Below, in pieces: positions 45,049 through 54,117 of a stretch of 64,000 nt of DNA. Source of the DNA: Myxococcales bacterium (GTDB lineage: Bacteria; Myxococcota_A; Bradymonadia; UBA7976; UBA1532); NCBI GenBank assembly GCA_020633465.1, contig JACKDN010000008.1:248001-312000 (forward strand), given 5' to 3'. The notes under the pieces were generated by a model. The model was not told where the DNA came from. It searched no databases and saw only the letters and a list, made by a program, of their open reading frames with translations. The position numbers were made by a program, and so were the translations under genes. The first letter of the stretch is position 1, and each line of letters opens with the position of its first letter.

Positions 45049-45202
45049 GGGTGTCCGGCGCGGCTGAGATGCAAGATGGGGACCGCGGGTCGCCACTTCG
45101 AACATGGCTCGGCGCGGTGGATGTTCCGAAGGGTGGCCGAAAGCACCGCTCGCGGCGGCCGCCGGCTCGGCGCCGGCGTCGCCGCGAGCGACGTTGGCCC
45201 CG

Positions 45203-47417
45203 TCAGTAGCCGTGCACGCGGTCGACGCCGACCTCGCGCCCGGCGTTGTGGCAGACGCCGCAGGCCTCCTGGCCGCCCGGCGCCGTCTCGAGCGCCGCGT
45301 GTGCCTTGGCCGCGTCCGAGTCGTGGCAGCTGATGCAGCCCGCGGTGGTCGGGGCCTGCCACGAGTCGTTCACGTGGCACGCGTCGCAGTTGTTCAGCGC
45401 GCCGGGATACACCACCTCGCCGTAGTCGTGCGGCGTCCCGCCGAAGCCGTAGATGACCGGCGGATCTTGCAGGTGCTCGCCCGCGTGGATGCGGTGCACC
45501 ATGGGGCCGAAGTTGATCGAGGCCGGCTCGCCCGCCTCGGGCGGGCGCACCACCGCGTCGGTGGCGTTGTCGTGGTGGCACGTGACGCAGTACGGCAGCT
45601 CGGTGCGGAAGGTGCCGTGCAGGGCGACGTCGCCGTGGCAGTTGTTGCACAGCGCTTCGTCCACGTAGGTCGTCGGCGGGTCGGCGTCCCCCCCGCCCAC
45701 GGCCGCGTACACCACCGGGTTGCCCCCGTTCTCGCGGCCGATCGAGTCGGCCCGCGCGGCGCCATAGGGCAGGTACCGGTAGCCCGCCATGCCCACGGCG
45801 ATGCTGCCCACCGCGTCGGCGGGCACGGCGACGGTCAGGTCGACGCACTGGCGCTCGCCGTCCGCGACGGCCGCCTGGTGCGGGTTGCGCATGGTCTCGG
45901 CCCAGGCGATGCCGCTGGTGGGCCCGGCGATGGTGATCTCGGACGAGTCGAGCAGCGCCAGATCGACCGCCGCGCCCGCGTCGTTGGTCACGGTGAAGCA
46001 CACGCGCGGCATCGAGCCCTGCGCGACGTTGGTGACCTCGACGATCTCGAACTGCAGGCCCACGCGGTTCAGCGCGGGGTCGAGCTCGGGGGCGCGGTGC
46101 GCGTCGATGACCGCCGCCGGGCTGCCCTGCGCCCGGTGGCAGTTCGAGCACGAGCCCTCCGGCTGCGCGCCCGCGGTGTGACGCACGTACCCTTCGGGGA
46201 TGTCCGCGGTGAAGGCCGTGCGGTCGTGGCACGACGCGCAGGCGGCCAGCTCGGCCACCTGCCAACGGTCGGGCTCGGCGCCGGCGTGGCAGGCGGTGCA
46301 GTCGGTGACCGCCCGCGGGAACGTGACCTCGCTGAAGTCGTGCACCGAGTTGCGGAACCCGATGATCTGGTAGGGCTCGCCCGCCTGCACGCTGGGCAGG
46401 TTCGGGCCGGCGTGGATCTTGTGGATCATCACCTGGAAGTCGACGGTGTTGCCCGACTCCGGGTCGATGGTCTGCTCGGTGTGGCAGGTCAGGCAGCTCG
46501 CCACCTCGGTCCACCGGCCGCCGTGGCCGCCGAGACCCTGATGGCAGTCGTTGCAGGTCGCGGTGGCGGTGTAGGGACGAATCGTGACGTCCTCGGCCCC
46601 CGGATCGGCGGGCACGAAGTCGAGCACCGCCGTCGCGCCGACGCTGCCGCCGTCCTCCAAGGTGCGCCGGCCGCCGATGGCCAGCCGGTGGTTGGCCTCC
46701 AGGTCCGCGTCCTCGGGCACGGTCGCGCCGAAGGTGTACAGGTAGCCGCCGAAGTCGACCTCTTCGAGCGTGCCGCCCGAGTCGCTGGTGGCCTGCGTCA
46801 CGGTGTTGCCGCCGCCGGTCGCCTCGCGGGTGATGTAGCTGAGCAGCGAGCCGCCCTCGGTCTGCCACGCGAGGGTGAAGGCCAGGCTGACCGCGCCCTG
46901 CGTGTAGAAGCCCTCGACGTCGATGGGCTTGCCCTCGCCGTCCGAGAGCGTGAACAGCACGGTCGGGTGGCCATCGGCGTCGATGTCGGCGCCCTCGATG
47001 GCGATCTGCAGCTCTTCGTCGGTGAAGAGCGCGGCGCGGCCGTCGGCCCCGTCGTCGCCGTCTCCACCCATGGGCCCCTGCGGACCGGCCGGGCCCGCCG
47101 GGCCCGCCGGTCCGGGCGCCCCGGGCGCCCCGTCCTGGCCGTCGGCGCCGTCCTGCCCGTCGGCGCCGTCCCGCCCGTTCATCCCGTCCTGGCCGGCCGG
47201 CCCCGGCGGGGCCATCCGCGCCGGCGGGCCCTCGGTCACCGGCCGGCCCGTCGGGCCCCTCCGGCCCCTCGGGCCCGGCCGCGCCGGCCGGCCCCTGGGC
47301 GCCCGCCGGCCCCGACTCACCTTGGGCGCCGTCCGCGCCCGCCGGGCCCTCGGGCCCTTCGCACGCCCAAGTGCCGAGCGCGACACACAGGGCCGTCATC
47401 GTGATCAGCTTCCTCAT
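45203..47417 (-). CDS. OmcA/MtrC-like decahaem c-cytochrome lipoprotein with collagen-like stalk (frameshifted)
   Basis: The start ATG at 47417 gives a lipoprotein signal whose Cys (GTWAC) is followed directly by collagen-like triplets. Near 47201-47213 (CCCC/GGGG runs) one extra base breaks the frame; removing it joins DGPAG to GQDGMNGRDGADG and the rest. The mature part has a beta-rich N-terminal half (residues ~80-240), then ten CxxCH haem motifs, the OmcA/MtrC-type layout. Such proteins sit on the outer surface and pass electrons to minerals or other acceptors. It is the last gene of the multihaem cluster, 115 bp after the 13-haem gene. The break could be a sequencing error or phase variation. 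Confidence 0.85.
47201..47213 (-). other. Frame break in collagen-like coding sequence
   Basis: One surplus base in the CCCC/GGGG runs separates the signal peptide and first triplets from the remaining triplets and haem domain of the decahaem cytochrome. Confidence 0.75.
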
Positions 47418-47532
47418 CGCGTCAGCTCTCCTCTCGTTCGACTGTCGTTGCGGCCCGATCCGTGGGCCGACGTCCGGGCCCCCCTCGGGGGCGACGCGCG
47501 GCGCCCGCCGGCCCGCTCGCTTCGGCGCGCCC

Positions 47533-48594
47533 TCACAGCCCGGCCCCGTGGCAACGGCTGCAGGGCTGATCGTGGCGCGGGTTGCCCGCCGGCCGGCGGC
47601 CGCTGTGGGGCGAACCCCCGGGCCGCCCGGGGGCGTGGCAGGTGACGCACAGATCGCCGCCGGCGCCGGCGTGGCAGCTGGCGCAGGCCAGCACGTCGCG
47701 CCGCGCCTCGACGGCGTGGGTGTTGTTGCCGGCCCCCGCGCTGGCCCAGCCCGGCGGGTGCGGCGACAGGCCGCCCGGCCCCCGCCCAGCCGCGGTGTGG
47801 CAGCTCGCGCAGGTGGTCTCGGTGTGGCAGGTCAGGCACAGCGGGCCCTCGATGCGGGCCTCCCACGCGTGCCGCTCGATGTAGTTGGGGCGATGCACGA
47901 AGCCGCGGTCGGGTCGGTCGGGCCAGGCCTGAGCCGCGGCGAAGGGCGCGCGGTTCGAGTGGCAGTCCGCGCAGAACGACTCGCTGTGGCACTGCGCGCA
48001 GCGGGCCACGCCGATCTCGAGCGTCTCGGCCACGTGGCGGCGCAGATAGTCGCCCTGGTGCGCCTGGTGGGTGACCGGGGCCAGCGGGTAGTTGATCAGG
48101 TCGACGTGGCACGTATCGCAGCGCAGGTCGTCCAGCCAGTCCTGGTGGCACTGGGCGCAGTCGTTCATCGTCGGGATGGCGCCGATGCGCGCCGACGTGC
48201 GGCGGGCGGCGTCGCGGTGACAGCGCACGCAGTCGCCGCCCACCCGCTCGAGGTGCACGGCGTGATCGAAGGCCAGGCTCTTCTTCAGGGTGCCGAGCGC
48301 GACCTCGGCCTCCTCCTCCATGTGGCAGTCGAGGCAGTCCTGCTTCTCGGGATCCCGCTCGTGCACGTCCTCGTGGCACGCCACGCACACCGGGTTGGTC
48401 GGCAGGTGCAGCCCCTCGGTCTGCCCCACGCCGACGTGGCACCGCGTGCAGTTGACGCCGGCCAGCACGTGCTGCAGGTGGCCCACGTGCGGGCGCGCCG
48501 GCGTCTTCGGCTCCTCGTGGCAGCCCACGACCAGCATCAGCAGAAAGGGCGCCACCAGCAGCTTCGCCCGGCGACCCACCGTCCGAGGGCTCAC
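47533..48594 (-). CDS. 13-haem c-type cytochrome lipoprotein
   Basis: A GTG at 48594 overlaps the preceding stop (GTGA) and has GGGGAGG 6 nt upstream. Lipoprotein signal LLMLVVGC. In 353 residues there are 13 CxxCH motifs (one per ~27 residues), typical of haem-wire cytochromes such as MtrA/PioA-like or NrfB-like proteins. With the beta-barrel gene directly upstream it is the natural periplasmic partner plugging the barrel. No substrate-site features are seen. Confidence 0.9.
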   Translation of the reverse strand: MSPRTVGRRAKLLVAPFLLMLVVGCHEEPKTPARPHVGHLQHVLAGVNCTRCHVGVGQTEGLHLPTNPVCVACHEDVHERDPEKQDCLDCHMEEEAEVALGTLKKSLAFDHAVHLERVGGDCVRCHRDAARRTSARIGAIPTMNDCAQCHQDWLDDLRCDTCHVDLINYPLAPVTHQAHQGDYLRRHVAETLEIGVARCAQCHSESFCADCHSNRAPFAAAQAWPDRPDRGFVHRPNYIERHAWEARIEGPLCLTCHTETTCASCHTAAGRGPGGLSPHPPGWASAGAGNNTHAVEARRDVLACASCHAGAGGDLCVTCHAPGRPGGSPHSGRRPAGNPRHDQPCSRCHGAGL

Positions 48595-49853
48595 GGGCCA
48601 CCTCCCCACCGCACCGGCGCCCCGAAGGCATGCTCGAGCAGCACCAACCCGCCCAGCCGCTCGGGCCAGCGCGGCGTGTGCGCGGCCTCGACCGCGCCGT
48701 AGGCGAACCAGCCGTCGAAGGGCTCGAAGCCCAGGCCGCCGCGCGCCAGCGCCGCCGGCTCGCCGTCGACGTCCAGATCACCCAGCGTCTCGATCGTGCC
48801 GAACAGCGTGCGCCACAAGGGCCACCGGGTGGCCAGCCGCGCGGTGCCCGAGCGGCCGACGCGGTCGAGCCGCAGCGTGCCCTCGGCGATGACCGTCGCG
48901 CCGGCGATCGGATAGAAGTCGACGCCGCCCCGCACGCGCGTGCCGCCCACGCGATCCTCGCTGTAGACGGCCGCGGCGTCGAGCCGCAGCCGCACCCAGG
49001 ACACCGCCAGCCACTCGACGAGGCCGCCGAACTCGTCGCGCAGATCCTCGACGAACACCGCCAGCAGCTCGTCGGGCTCGAGCAGCAGATCCACGCGCGT
49101 GTGCCGCGCGTAGCCCCGCACCCAGAGGCCCTCGGTGGGGCGCAGGGTCAGCTCGAGCCGGGCGTCGACCACCGCCCGCGCGCCCACGTCGGCCGTGGCG
49201 GCGGCGATGGCCCGGAACAGGCTGCCCATGTCGTAGCCGCCCGTCGCCGTCCAGCGCGTGCGCACCGGCGCCTCGTCGGGCATGGCGTGCACCACCCCCA
49301 GCGAGAAGCGGGTGTGGTCGATGGGCTCGAAGCGCGCCTCGCCGCCGAAGGTGGGCGTGTCGCCGTAGGGCTTCCGCGGCTCGAGGCCGCCGACGCCGGC
49401 GCGCGCGCTGACCTCGAGACGCTCGTCGAGGTGCACGGTGGCGGTCGCGCCGTCCAGCGCGTCCAGCCGCTGGCCGCCGATGGGCGTCCACTGCCGGCCG
49501 AGGGTCAGCTCGACGGCCCCGAAGTCGCGCGCCAACAGCAGCGTGGTGACGTCCCCGCTCAGGGCGTCCTCGGCGAAGCTGGCCGAGCCGGGCGCGTGGG
49601 CGATCCAGCCGCTGGCCTCGGCGTCCCACTCGCCCCGCGCGACGACGCGGAAGCTGCCGAGCGCCGCGGGCTCGATGCGCCCGTCGGGATCGGGCACCGT
49701 GGAGGGATCGAGGCGCAGGTAGATGCGGCTGCGCGCCGAGACCCGCGGCGCGCGCTCGGGCGCGGCGTCGGGCGCCGGCGCCGGCGCCGGCTGGGCGGCC
49801 GCGCCCCAGGGCGCCGCGATCACCGCGGACAACAGCAGGGTCGCGCGCCTCAT
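48591..49853 (-). CDS. Probable outer-membrane beta-barrel of the cytochrome conduit
   Basis: ATG at 49853 overlaps the previous stop (ATGA); Sec signal ending AAAQ. 420 residues with no haem motif, repeatedly alternating polar/hydrophobic strands (GSFRVVARGEWDAEASGWIA, AVELTLGRQWTP, ARFEPIDHTRFSLGVVHA, GWFAYGAVEAAHTP), as expected for an outer-membrane barrel. Its place between a 22-motif cytochrome and a 13-haem cytochrome, with start/stop overlaps on both sides, is the arrangement of a porin-cytochrome conduit (MtrB/PioB role). No N-terminal CxxC of MtrB is seen, so the family may be different. Confidence 0.72.
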   Translation of the reverse strand: MRRATLLLSAVIAAPWGAAAQPAPAPAPDAAPERAPRVSARSRIYLRLDPSTVPDPDGRIEPAALGSFRVVARGEWDAEASGWIAHAPGSASFAEDALSGDVTTLLLARDFGAVELTLGRQWTPIGGQRLDALDGATATVHLDERLEVSARAGVGGLEPRKPYGDTPTFGGEARFEPIDHTRFSLGVVHAMPDEAPVRTRWTATGGYDMGSLFRAIAAATADVGARAVVDARLELTLRPTEGLWVRGYARHTRVDLLLEPDELLAVFVEDLRDEFGGLVEWLAVSWVRLRLDAAAVYSEDRVGGTRVRGGVDFYPIAGATVIAEGTLRLDRVGRSGTARLATRWPLWRTLFGTIETLGDLDVDGEPAALARGGLGFEPFDGWFAYGAVEAAHTPRWPERLGGLVLLEHAFGAPVRWGGGP

Positions 49854-51805
49854 CGGAAGGTCACCTCGCCGTCCACGTGCAGGCGGGGGCGGGTGATGAC
49901 GCCGTCGACGTCGATGACCCCGCCGTGACACAGCACACAGTTCTGCGGCGGATGCTCCGGCGGGGGCACCGCGTGGCAGCCGCCGCAGTCCGCCACCGAG
50001 GGCGGATCGTCCCACTGCGGCGTCGGCACCTCGGCCCCGGGGCCCGCGTGGCAGTCGGTCTCGGCGCAGCCGCCCTCGGCGTAGCGCCCGGTCTGCAGGG
50101 CGACCTCGGCGGGCGGCGGATCCAGGTGGCCGGGGGCGTCGACGCGATCGGGCACCACGTGGCAGGTCGCGCAGTCGAGCGCCTTCCCCCGCTCGCCGCT
50201 CAGGTGCGCGACGTGCGCGCCCGACGCCGGCGGATAGCCGTGGCAGGCGTCGCACGCCTGCGGCAGCGCCACCTGCACCAGGCCGTCCACGTGCGTGGCC
50301 TCCATCGGGCCCGGGTGACACTGCGTGCAGTCGCCCTCGGCGTGCCCGGGCGGGGGCGCGCCGTGGCAGGCGTCGCAGCCCTGCACCGTCTCGGGCACGC
50401 CCCACACGGGCTCGCCGAAGCCGTGGCAGCCCACCTGCGCGCAGCCGCGCCCGTCGAAGACGCCGCCCGCGGCGAGGTCGACCGTCGGCGCGCCGTCGAG
50501 GTGCGGCCCGGGCTCGACCGGCCGCTGGGGCACCGGGTGGCAGGCCGCGCAGTCGAAGCGCGCGTGGGCCGCGTGGCTGCCGCCGGGCACGACGCGCCCG
50601 CCCTCGCCGTGGCAGGTGGCGCAGTCGTCCGGGCCGAGGCCCAGCACGTCGACGCGGCCGTCCACGTGATCCAGCGGGCGGGCGATGGTGCGATCCGGGC
50701 CCGCCGTCGGGTGGCAGCGGGCGCAGTCGGTGCCCACCGGGTGCGGCGCCGCCGGCGGCAGCCCGTGGCAGGTGCCGCAGGGCGCGTCGCCGGTCCAGAC
50801 GGGCTGATCGGGGCCGTGGCAGGCGGTGTCGCTGCAGCGGGCGGCCGCGTAGGTCGGCTGGCCGGCCTCGCCCACCGCGGGGCCGCTCAGCACCACCTCG
50901 GCGCGGCCGGGCGTGTCGTCGTCGACGTGGCCCGGCACGTCCACCGCGGCGGGCACGACGTGGCAGGTGCCGCAGGCGACGGGCTTGGCCCGGGTGGGCT
51001 GCAGGTGCGCCTGGTGCGCCCCGACGCCGCGCGACGACGGATCGCTCGAGCCGTCCAGCGCGCGGGGCGGCGCGGGATCGCCGTCCTGGCCGTGGCAGCC
51101 GTCGCAGTCGAGCTGCCGCCAGTCGACGGCCTCGACCCGCCCGTCGACGTGGCGGGCCTCGTCGAGCACCACGCGACCGTCCGCGTCGACGATGCCCTCG
51201 TGGCAGCGATCGCAGCGGTCGGCCGGGTGGTTCGGCGGCGGCGACCCGTGGCAGTCGCCGCAGACGACCGGCGCTGCGCCCCACTCGAGCACCGGGCGGC
51301 GCGCGCCGGGGCCGGCGTGGCAGGCCACCTGCGAGCAGCCGGCGCCCTCGGCCGAGTAGCTGGGGTCGAAGCCGCGCGTGGCGGCCAAGCCGCGCAGCGT
51401 GACGTCGTCGCTGCCGCGATCCTCCAGGTGGCCCGCGGTGCGCAGATCGCGGGGCACCGGGTGACAGGTGGCGCAGTCGAAGCGCGCGTGGGCCGCGTGC
51501 GGCGGCGGGGGCTCGGCGTGGCAGACGTCGCAGGCCTCGGGGCCCTCGGCGTGGCACTCGACGCAGTTGCCGGGCCCCTCGTCCAGCGCGTGGCAGGCGT
51601 AGCAGGTGTCCAGCGGGTAGCCGTCGGCCCGCAGGGCGCGCGCGTGGCCGCCCTCTTCGCCCCAGCCCGCCGGGTGCACCCCGTAGGTGCGCCCCTCGAG
51701 GGGCTCGGGATCGCCGCAGGCGACCACCAGCAGCGCGAGCAGCGCGCCGCCGCAGGCGCGACGCGCCGCGGGGCATCGCCCGGCGTGGGTGAGAAGCTGG
51801 CGCAC
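49850..51805 (-). CDS. Multihaem cytochrome lipoprotein with 18 CxxCH and 4 CxxxxCH motifs
   Basis: GTG at 51805, 5 bp after the previous stop, with GGAGG upstream; lipoprotein signal ALLVVACG. The 651-residue product repeats a pattern in which a CxxxxCH (CSQVACH, CSDTACH, CAQVGCH, CAETDCH) precedes CxxCH motifs and Pro-rich P-x-H-P/AAH segments. This is the CxxxxCH...CxxCH domain known from Geobacter multihaem proteins. Such proteins are extracytoplasmic electron carriers. Whether the CxxxxCH sites bind haem is not certain. Stop overlaps the barrel start. Confidence 0.9.
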   Translation of the reverse strand: MRQLLTHAGRCPAARRACGGALLALLVVACGDPEPLEGRTYGVHPAGWGEEGGHARALRADGYPLDTCYACHALDEGPGNCVECHAEGPEACDVCHAEPPPPHAAHARFDCATCHPVPRDLRTAGHLEDRGSDDVTLRGLAATRGFDPSYSAEGAGCSQVACHAGPGARRPVLEWGAAPVVCGDCHGSPPPNHPADRCDRCHEGIVDADGRVVLDEARHVDGRVEAVDWRQLDCDGCHGQDGDPAPPRALDGSSDPSSRGVGAHQAHLQPTRAKPVACGTCHVVPAAVDVPGHVDDDTPGRAEVVLSGPAVGEAGQPTYAAARCSDTACHGPDQPVWTGDAPCGTCHGLPPAAPHPVGTDCARCHPTAGPDRTIARPLDHVDGRVDVLGLGPDDCATCHGEGGRVVPGGSHAAHARFDCAACHPVPQRPVEPGPHLDGAPTVDLAAGGVFDGRGCAQVGCHGFGEPVWGVPETVQGCDACHGAPPPGHAEGDCTQCHPGPMEATHVDGLVQVALPQACDACHGYPPASGAHVAHLSGERGKALDCATCHVVPDRVDAPGHLDPPPAEVALQTGRYAEGGCAETDCHAGPGAEVPTPQWDDPPSVADCGGCHAVPPPEHPPQNCVLCHGGVIDVDGVITRPRLHVDGEVTFR

Positions 51806-51810
51806 GGTGT

Positions 51811-53973
51811 CTACCGCTCCTCCCGGGGGCTCGGGGGTCCGAACAGGGCCTCGAAGCGCGCGACGCCGAAGTCCGCGTCCTCCTGGTGGCACCCGTTGCA
51901 GCTGTTCGGCACCGGATCCTCACCGGCGGCGACGGCGTCGCGGGTGTCGTGCGGGGGCACGATGACGAAGGTGTGGCTGTGCAGATCGCCGGGCTCGGCG
52001 CTGCGCGCGGTCCACGGCAGGTGGCAGCCCATGCACTGCCCCGCCCCGGTCGTGTCGGGCGCGTAGGTGTCGTGCTGAGTGTGCGCGACGATCTCGGCGG
52101 TGTTCGCGAAGCCGTGCTCGGCGTGGCAGGACAGGCACAGCGCGTTGTCGTCGGCCGGCAGGCGCAGGCTGCTGCGCAGGCCGCCGCCGTGGGGGTTGTG
52201 GCAGTCGTAGCAGTTCACCAGGTGGAACGGGTTGTGGCCGTGCCCCTGCCCCGCCGCCGCGGCGGCGCGGTCGTCGGTGTACTGCTGGTAGCTGCCGCGC
52301 GAGGGCGCCGCCTCGGCGTAGCGCACCGGCCACTGCTCGGGATCCGGGACGAAGGCGTCGGCCAGCGGCTCGCCCAGGCGCAGGCGGCCGTCGGCGCCGC
52401 GCGCCTCGACCCAGGGGAAGCCGTAGCGCCCGGCGACCGCCGGCTCGCCGGCGGCGGCGCCGTTGCTGTGGCCGCGCGCGTGGCACTGGCCGCAGGCCTC
52501 TTGCGAGCGCAGGTAGCCGGCGTAGGCGTCGGGCTGCGCGACGGCGCCGTCCATGCCGACGACGCCGAAGGTGTTGGCCGGGGCGTAGCGGCGCGGGTTC
52601 TCGATGTTGGCGGCGCTGGGCCCCTGCACGTGGGCGCTGCCGGGGCCGTGGCAGCGCTCGCAGCCGATGTTCAGCTCGGTGTAGCGCGCGTGGGCGACGT
52701 CGTCGGCGTCGACCTCGAGCTGCAGCCCCGTCGAGTGGCAGCCCTGGCAGCCGCTCTCGAAGCTGTCGTCGGCGTCGGGCTCGCGCAGGCTGCCGTCGGC
52801 GTTCACCCAGCGCTCGAGGTGATAGGCCACCCAGCGCTCGCTGTCCTCGTTCCACTGCAGGGGGGCGAGGCGCCAGGTGCCGTCGATGCGCACCTGGTAG
52901 CGCTGCATCCAGCGGCCCGCGCCCGCCCCGTGGGAGCGCTCGACGCGATAGCGACGCGCCTGCCCGCTGGCGGCGTTCTCCATCTGGAAGGCGGGCGTGC
53001 CGTCGGCCTCGAACAGCAGCCTGAAGGTGGTGGCCGGCACGCCCAGGGCCGGATCGTCCAGCACGACCTCGCCCTGCCAGGGCGCCGTGATGATCGGGCC
53101 GGCGCCGGACGCGGGCAGGTCGACCGGGCGGATGGCGTTGGCGTGCAGGCTGTCGGACCACTGCGCGTAGACGCTGGCGTGGCAGTCGGCGCACGCCGAC
53201 GAGCCGACGAAGGCGCGCGCCTCGAGATCGCCGGGGGTCAGCGTCAGCTCGAGCGCGCGCGCCTCGCCGGGCGCCAGATCGACGTCGACGATCGACGCGT
53301 TGCCGAACGCGAGGCCCGGCGCGTAGGCCGAGACCGCGTAGGTCGTGGGGGGCACCACCAGGGTGAACGTGCCGTCGGCCGCCGCCACCGCGCGGTGCCC
53401 GCCGAAGTCGGTGAACACCGTCGCGCCGGCCAGGGGCATGCCGCGGGGGCTCTGGACCACGCCGCTGATCGTCGCGGCGACCGAGGGGTCCGGGGTGCTC
53501 AGCTCGATGTTCAGGGTGGTGGTCTCGCCGGCGAAGACGGGCACGGTCTCGTCGCGGAAGGGCGCCAGGCCCGGCTGCTCGACGCTGACGTCGTAGACGC
53601 CCGCCGGCAGGGGCTCGAAGGCGAAGCCGCCGTCGGCGTCGGTGCGCTGCTGCGCGCCGGTGTCCAGCAGCACCACCCGCACGTCCGCGGTGGGCGCGCC
53701 GTCGACGGTGACGACGCCCTCGAGGCGCCCGACGATGACGGCGTCCTGCCCGTCGGCGCCGTCCTGCCCGTCGGCGCCGTCCGCGCCGTCCTCACCCGGG
53801 CGGCCGGTGGGCCCGCGCGCGCCGGGCGCGCCAGCGGGGCCAGCGGGGCCAGCGGCGCCCTGCGGACCGGCGGGCCCGGGATCACCCTCGGCGCCGCGCA
53901 GACCGGCGGGCCCCTCGCAAGCCCAGAGGGCCATGGCGACGAGCGGACAACAGAGAATCGACAGCTTCTTCAC
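51811..53973 (-). CDS. Octahaem lipoprotein with collagen-like stalk and carboxypeptidase-regulatory-like domains
   Basis: GTG at 53973; signal LVAMALWACEG. Collagen-like triplets (~20-70) follow the lipid Cys, then two Ig-like regulatory domains (VTVDGAPTADVRVVLLDTG; SGVVQSPRGMPLAGATVFTD). Next comes a ~450-residue region with eight CxxCH motifs, the first as SSACADCHASVYAQWSDSLH, typical of cytochrome c-554-like multihaem proteins. The stalk and start resemble the decahaem protein at the other end of the cluster. First gene of the five-gene cluster; probably surface-exposed. Substrate unknown. Confidence 0.88.
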   Translation of the reverse strand: MKKLSILCCPLVAMALWACEGPAGLRGAEGDPGPAGPQGAAGPAGPAGAPGARGPTGRPGEDGADGADGQDGADGQDAVIVGRLEGVVTVDGAPTADVRVVLLDTGAQQRTDADGGFAFEPLPAGVYDVSVEQPGLAPFRDETVPVFAGETTTLNIELSTPDPSVAATISGVVQSPRGMPLAGATVFTDFGGHRAVAAADGTFTLVVPPTTYAVSAYAPGLAFGNASIVDVDLAPGEARALELTLTPGDLEARAFVGSSACADCHASVYAQWSDSLHANAIRPVDLPASGAGPIITAPWQGEVVLDDPALGVPATTFRLLFEADGTPAFQMENAASGQARRYRVERSHGAGAGRWMQRYQVRIDGTWRLAPLQWNEDSERWVAYHLERWVNADGSLREPDADDSFESGCQGCHSTGLQLEVDADDVAHARYTELNIGCERCHGPGSAHVQGPSAANIENPRRYAPANTFGVVGMDGAVAQPDAYAGYLRSQEACGQCHARGHSNGAAAGEPAVAGRYGFPWVEARGADGRLRLGEPLADAFVPDPEQWPVRYAEAAPSRGSYQQYTDDRAAAAAGQGHGHNPFHLVNCYDCHNPHGGGLRSSLRLPADDNALCLSCHAEHGFANTAEIVAHTQHDTYAPDTTGAGQCMGCHLPWTARSAEPGDLHSHTFVIVPPHDTRDAVAAGEDPVPNSCNGCHQEDADFGVARFEALFGPPSPREER

Positions 53974-54117
53974 GGCGGATACCCCCGAGTCCGGCCGCGC
54001 CCGTTGCAACAGCCGCGCCGAACCCTGGGCGAGCCCGCCACACAATCGAGCGCTACCGGGTCAGCCCATGACCCGATCCGACGTTACCAACTGCAGACAC
54101 GATCGCCCCGGGGGGCG

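Noticed and set aside
44151..45202. Frame extending the two-domain protein upstream to 45105
   Set aside because: The extra N-terminus does not match its paralogue; the ATG at 44994 has a Shine-Dalgarno site and the shared N-terminal sequence.
49854..51923. N-terminal extension of the barrel protein across the multihaem gene
   Set aside because: It is a shadow of the cytochrome frame; the real start is the ATG at 49853 with a signal peptide.
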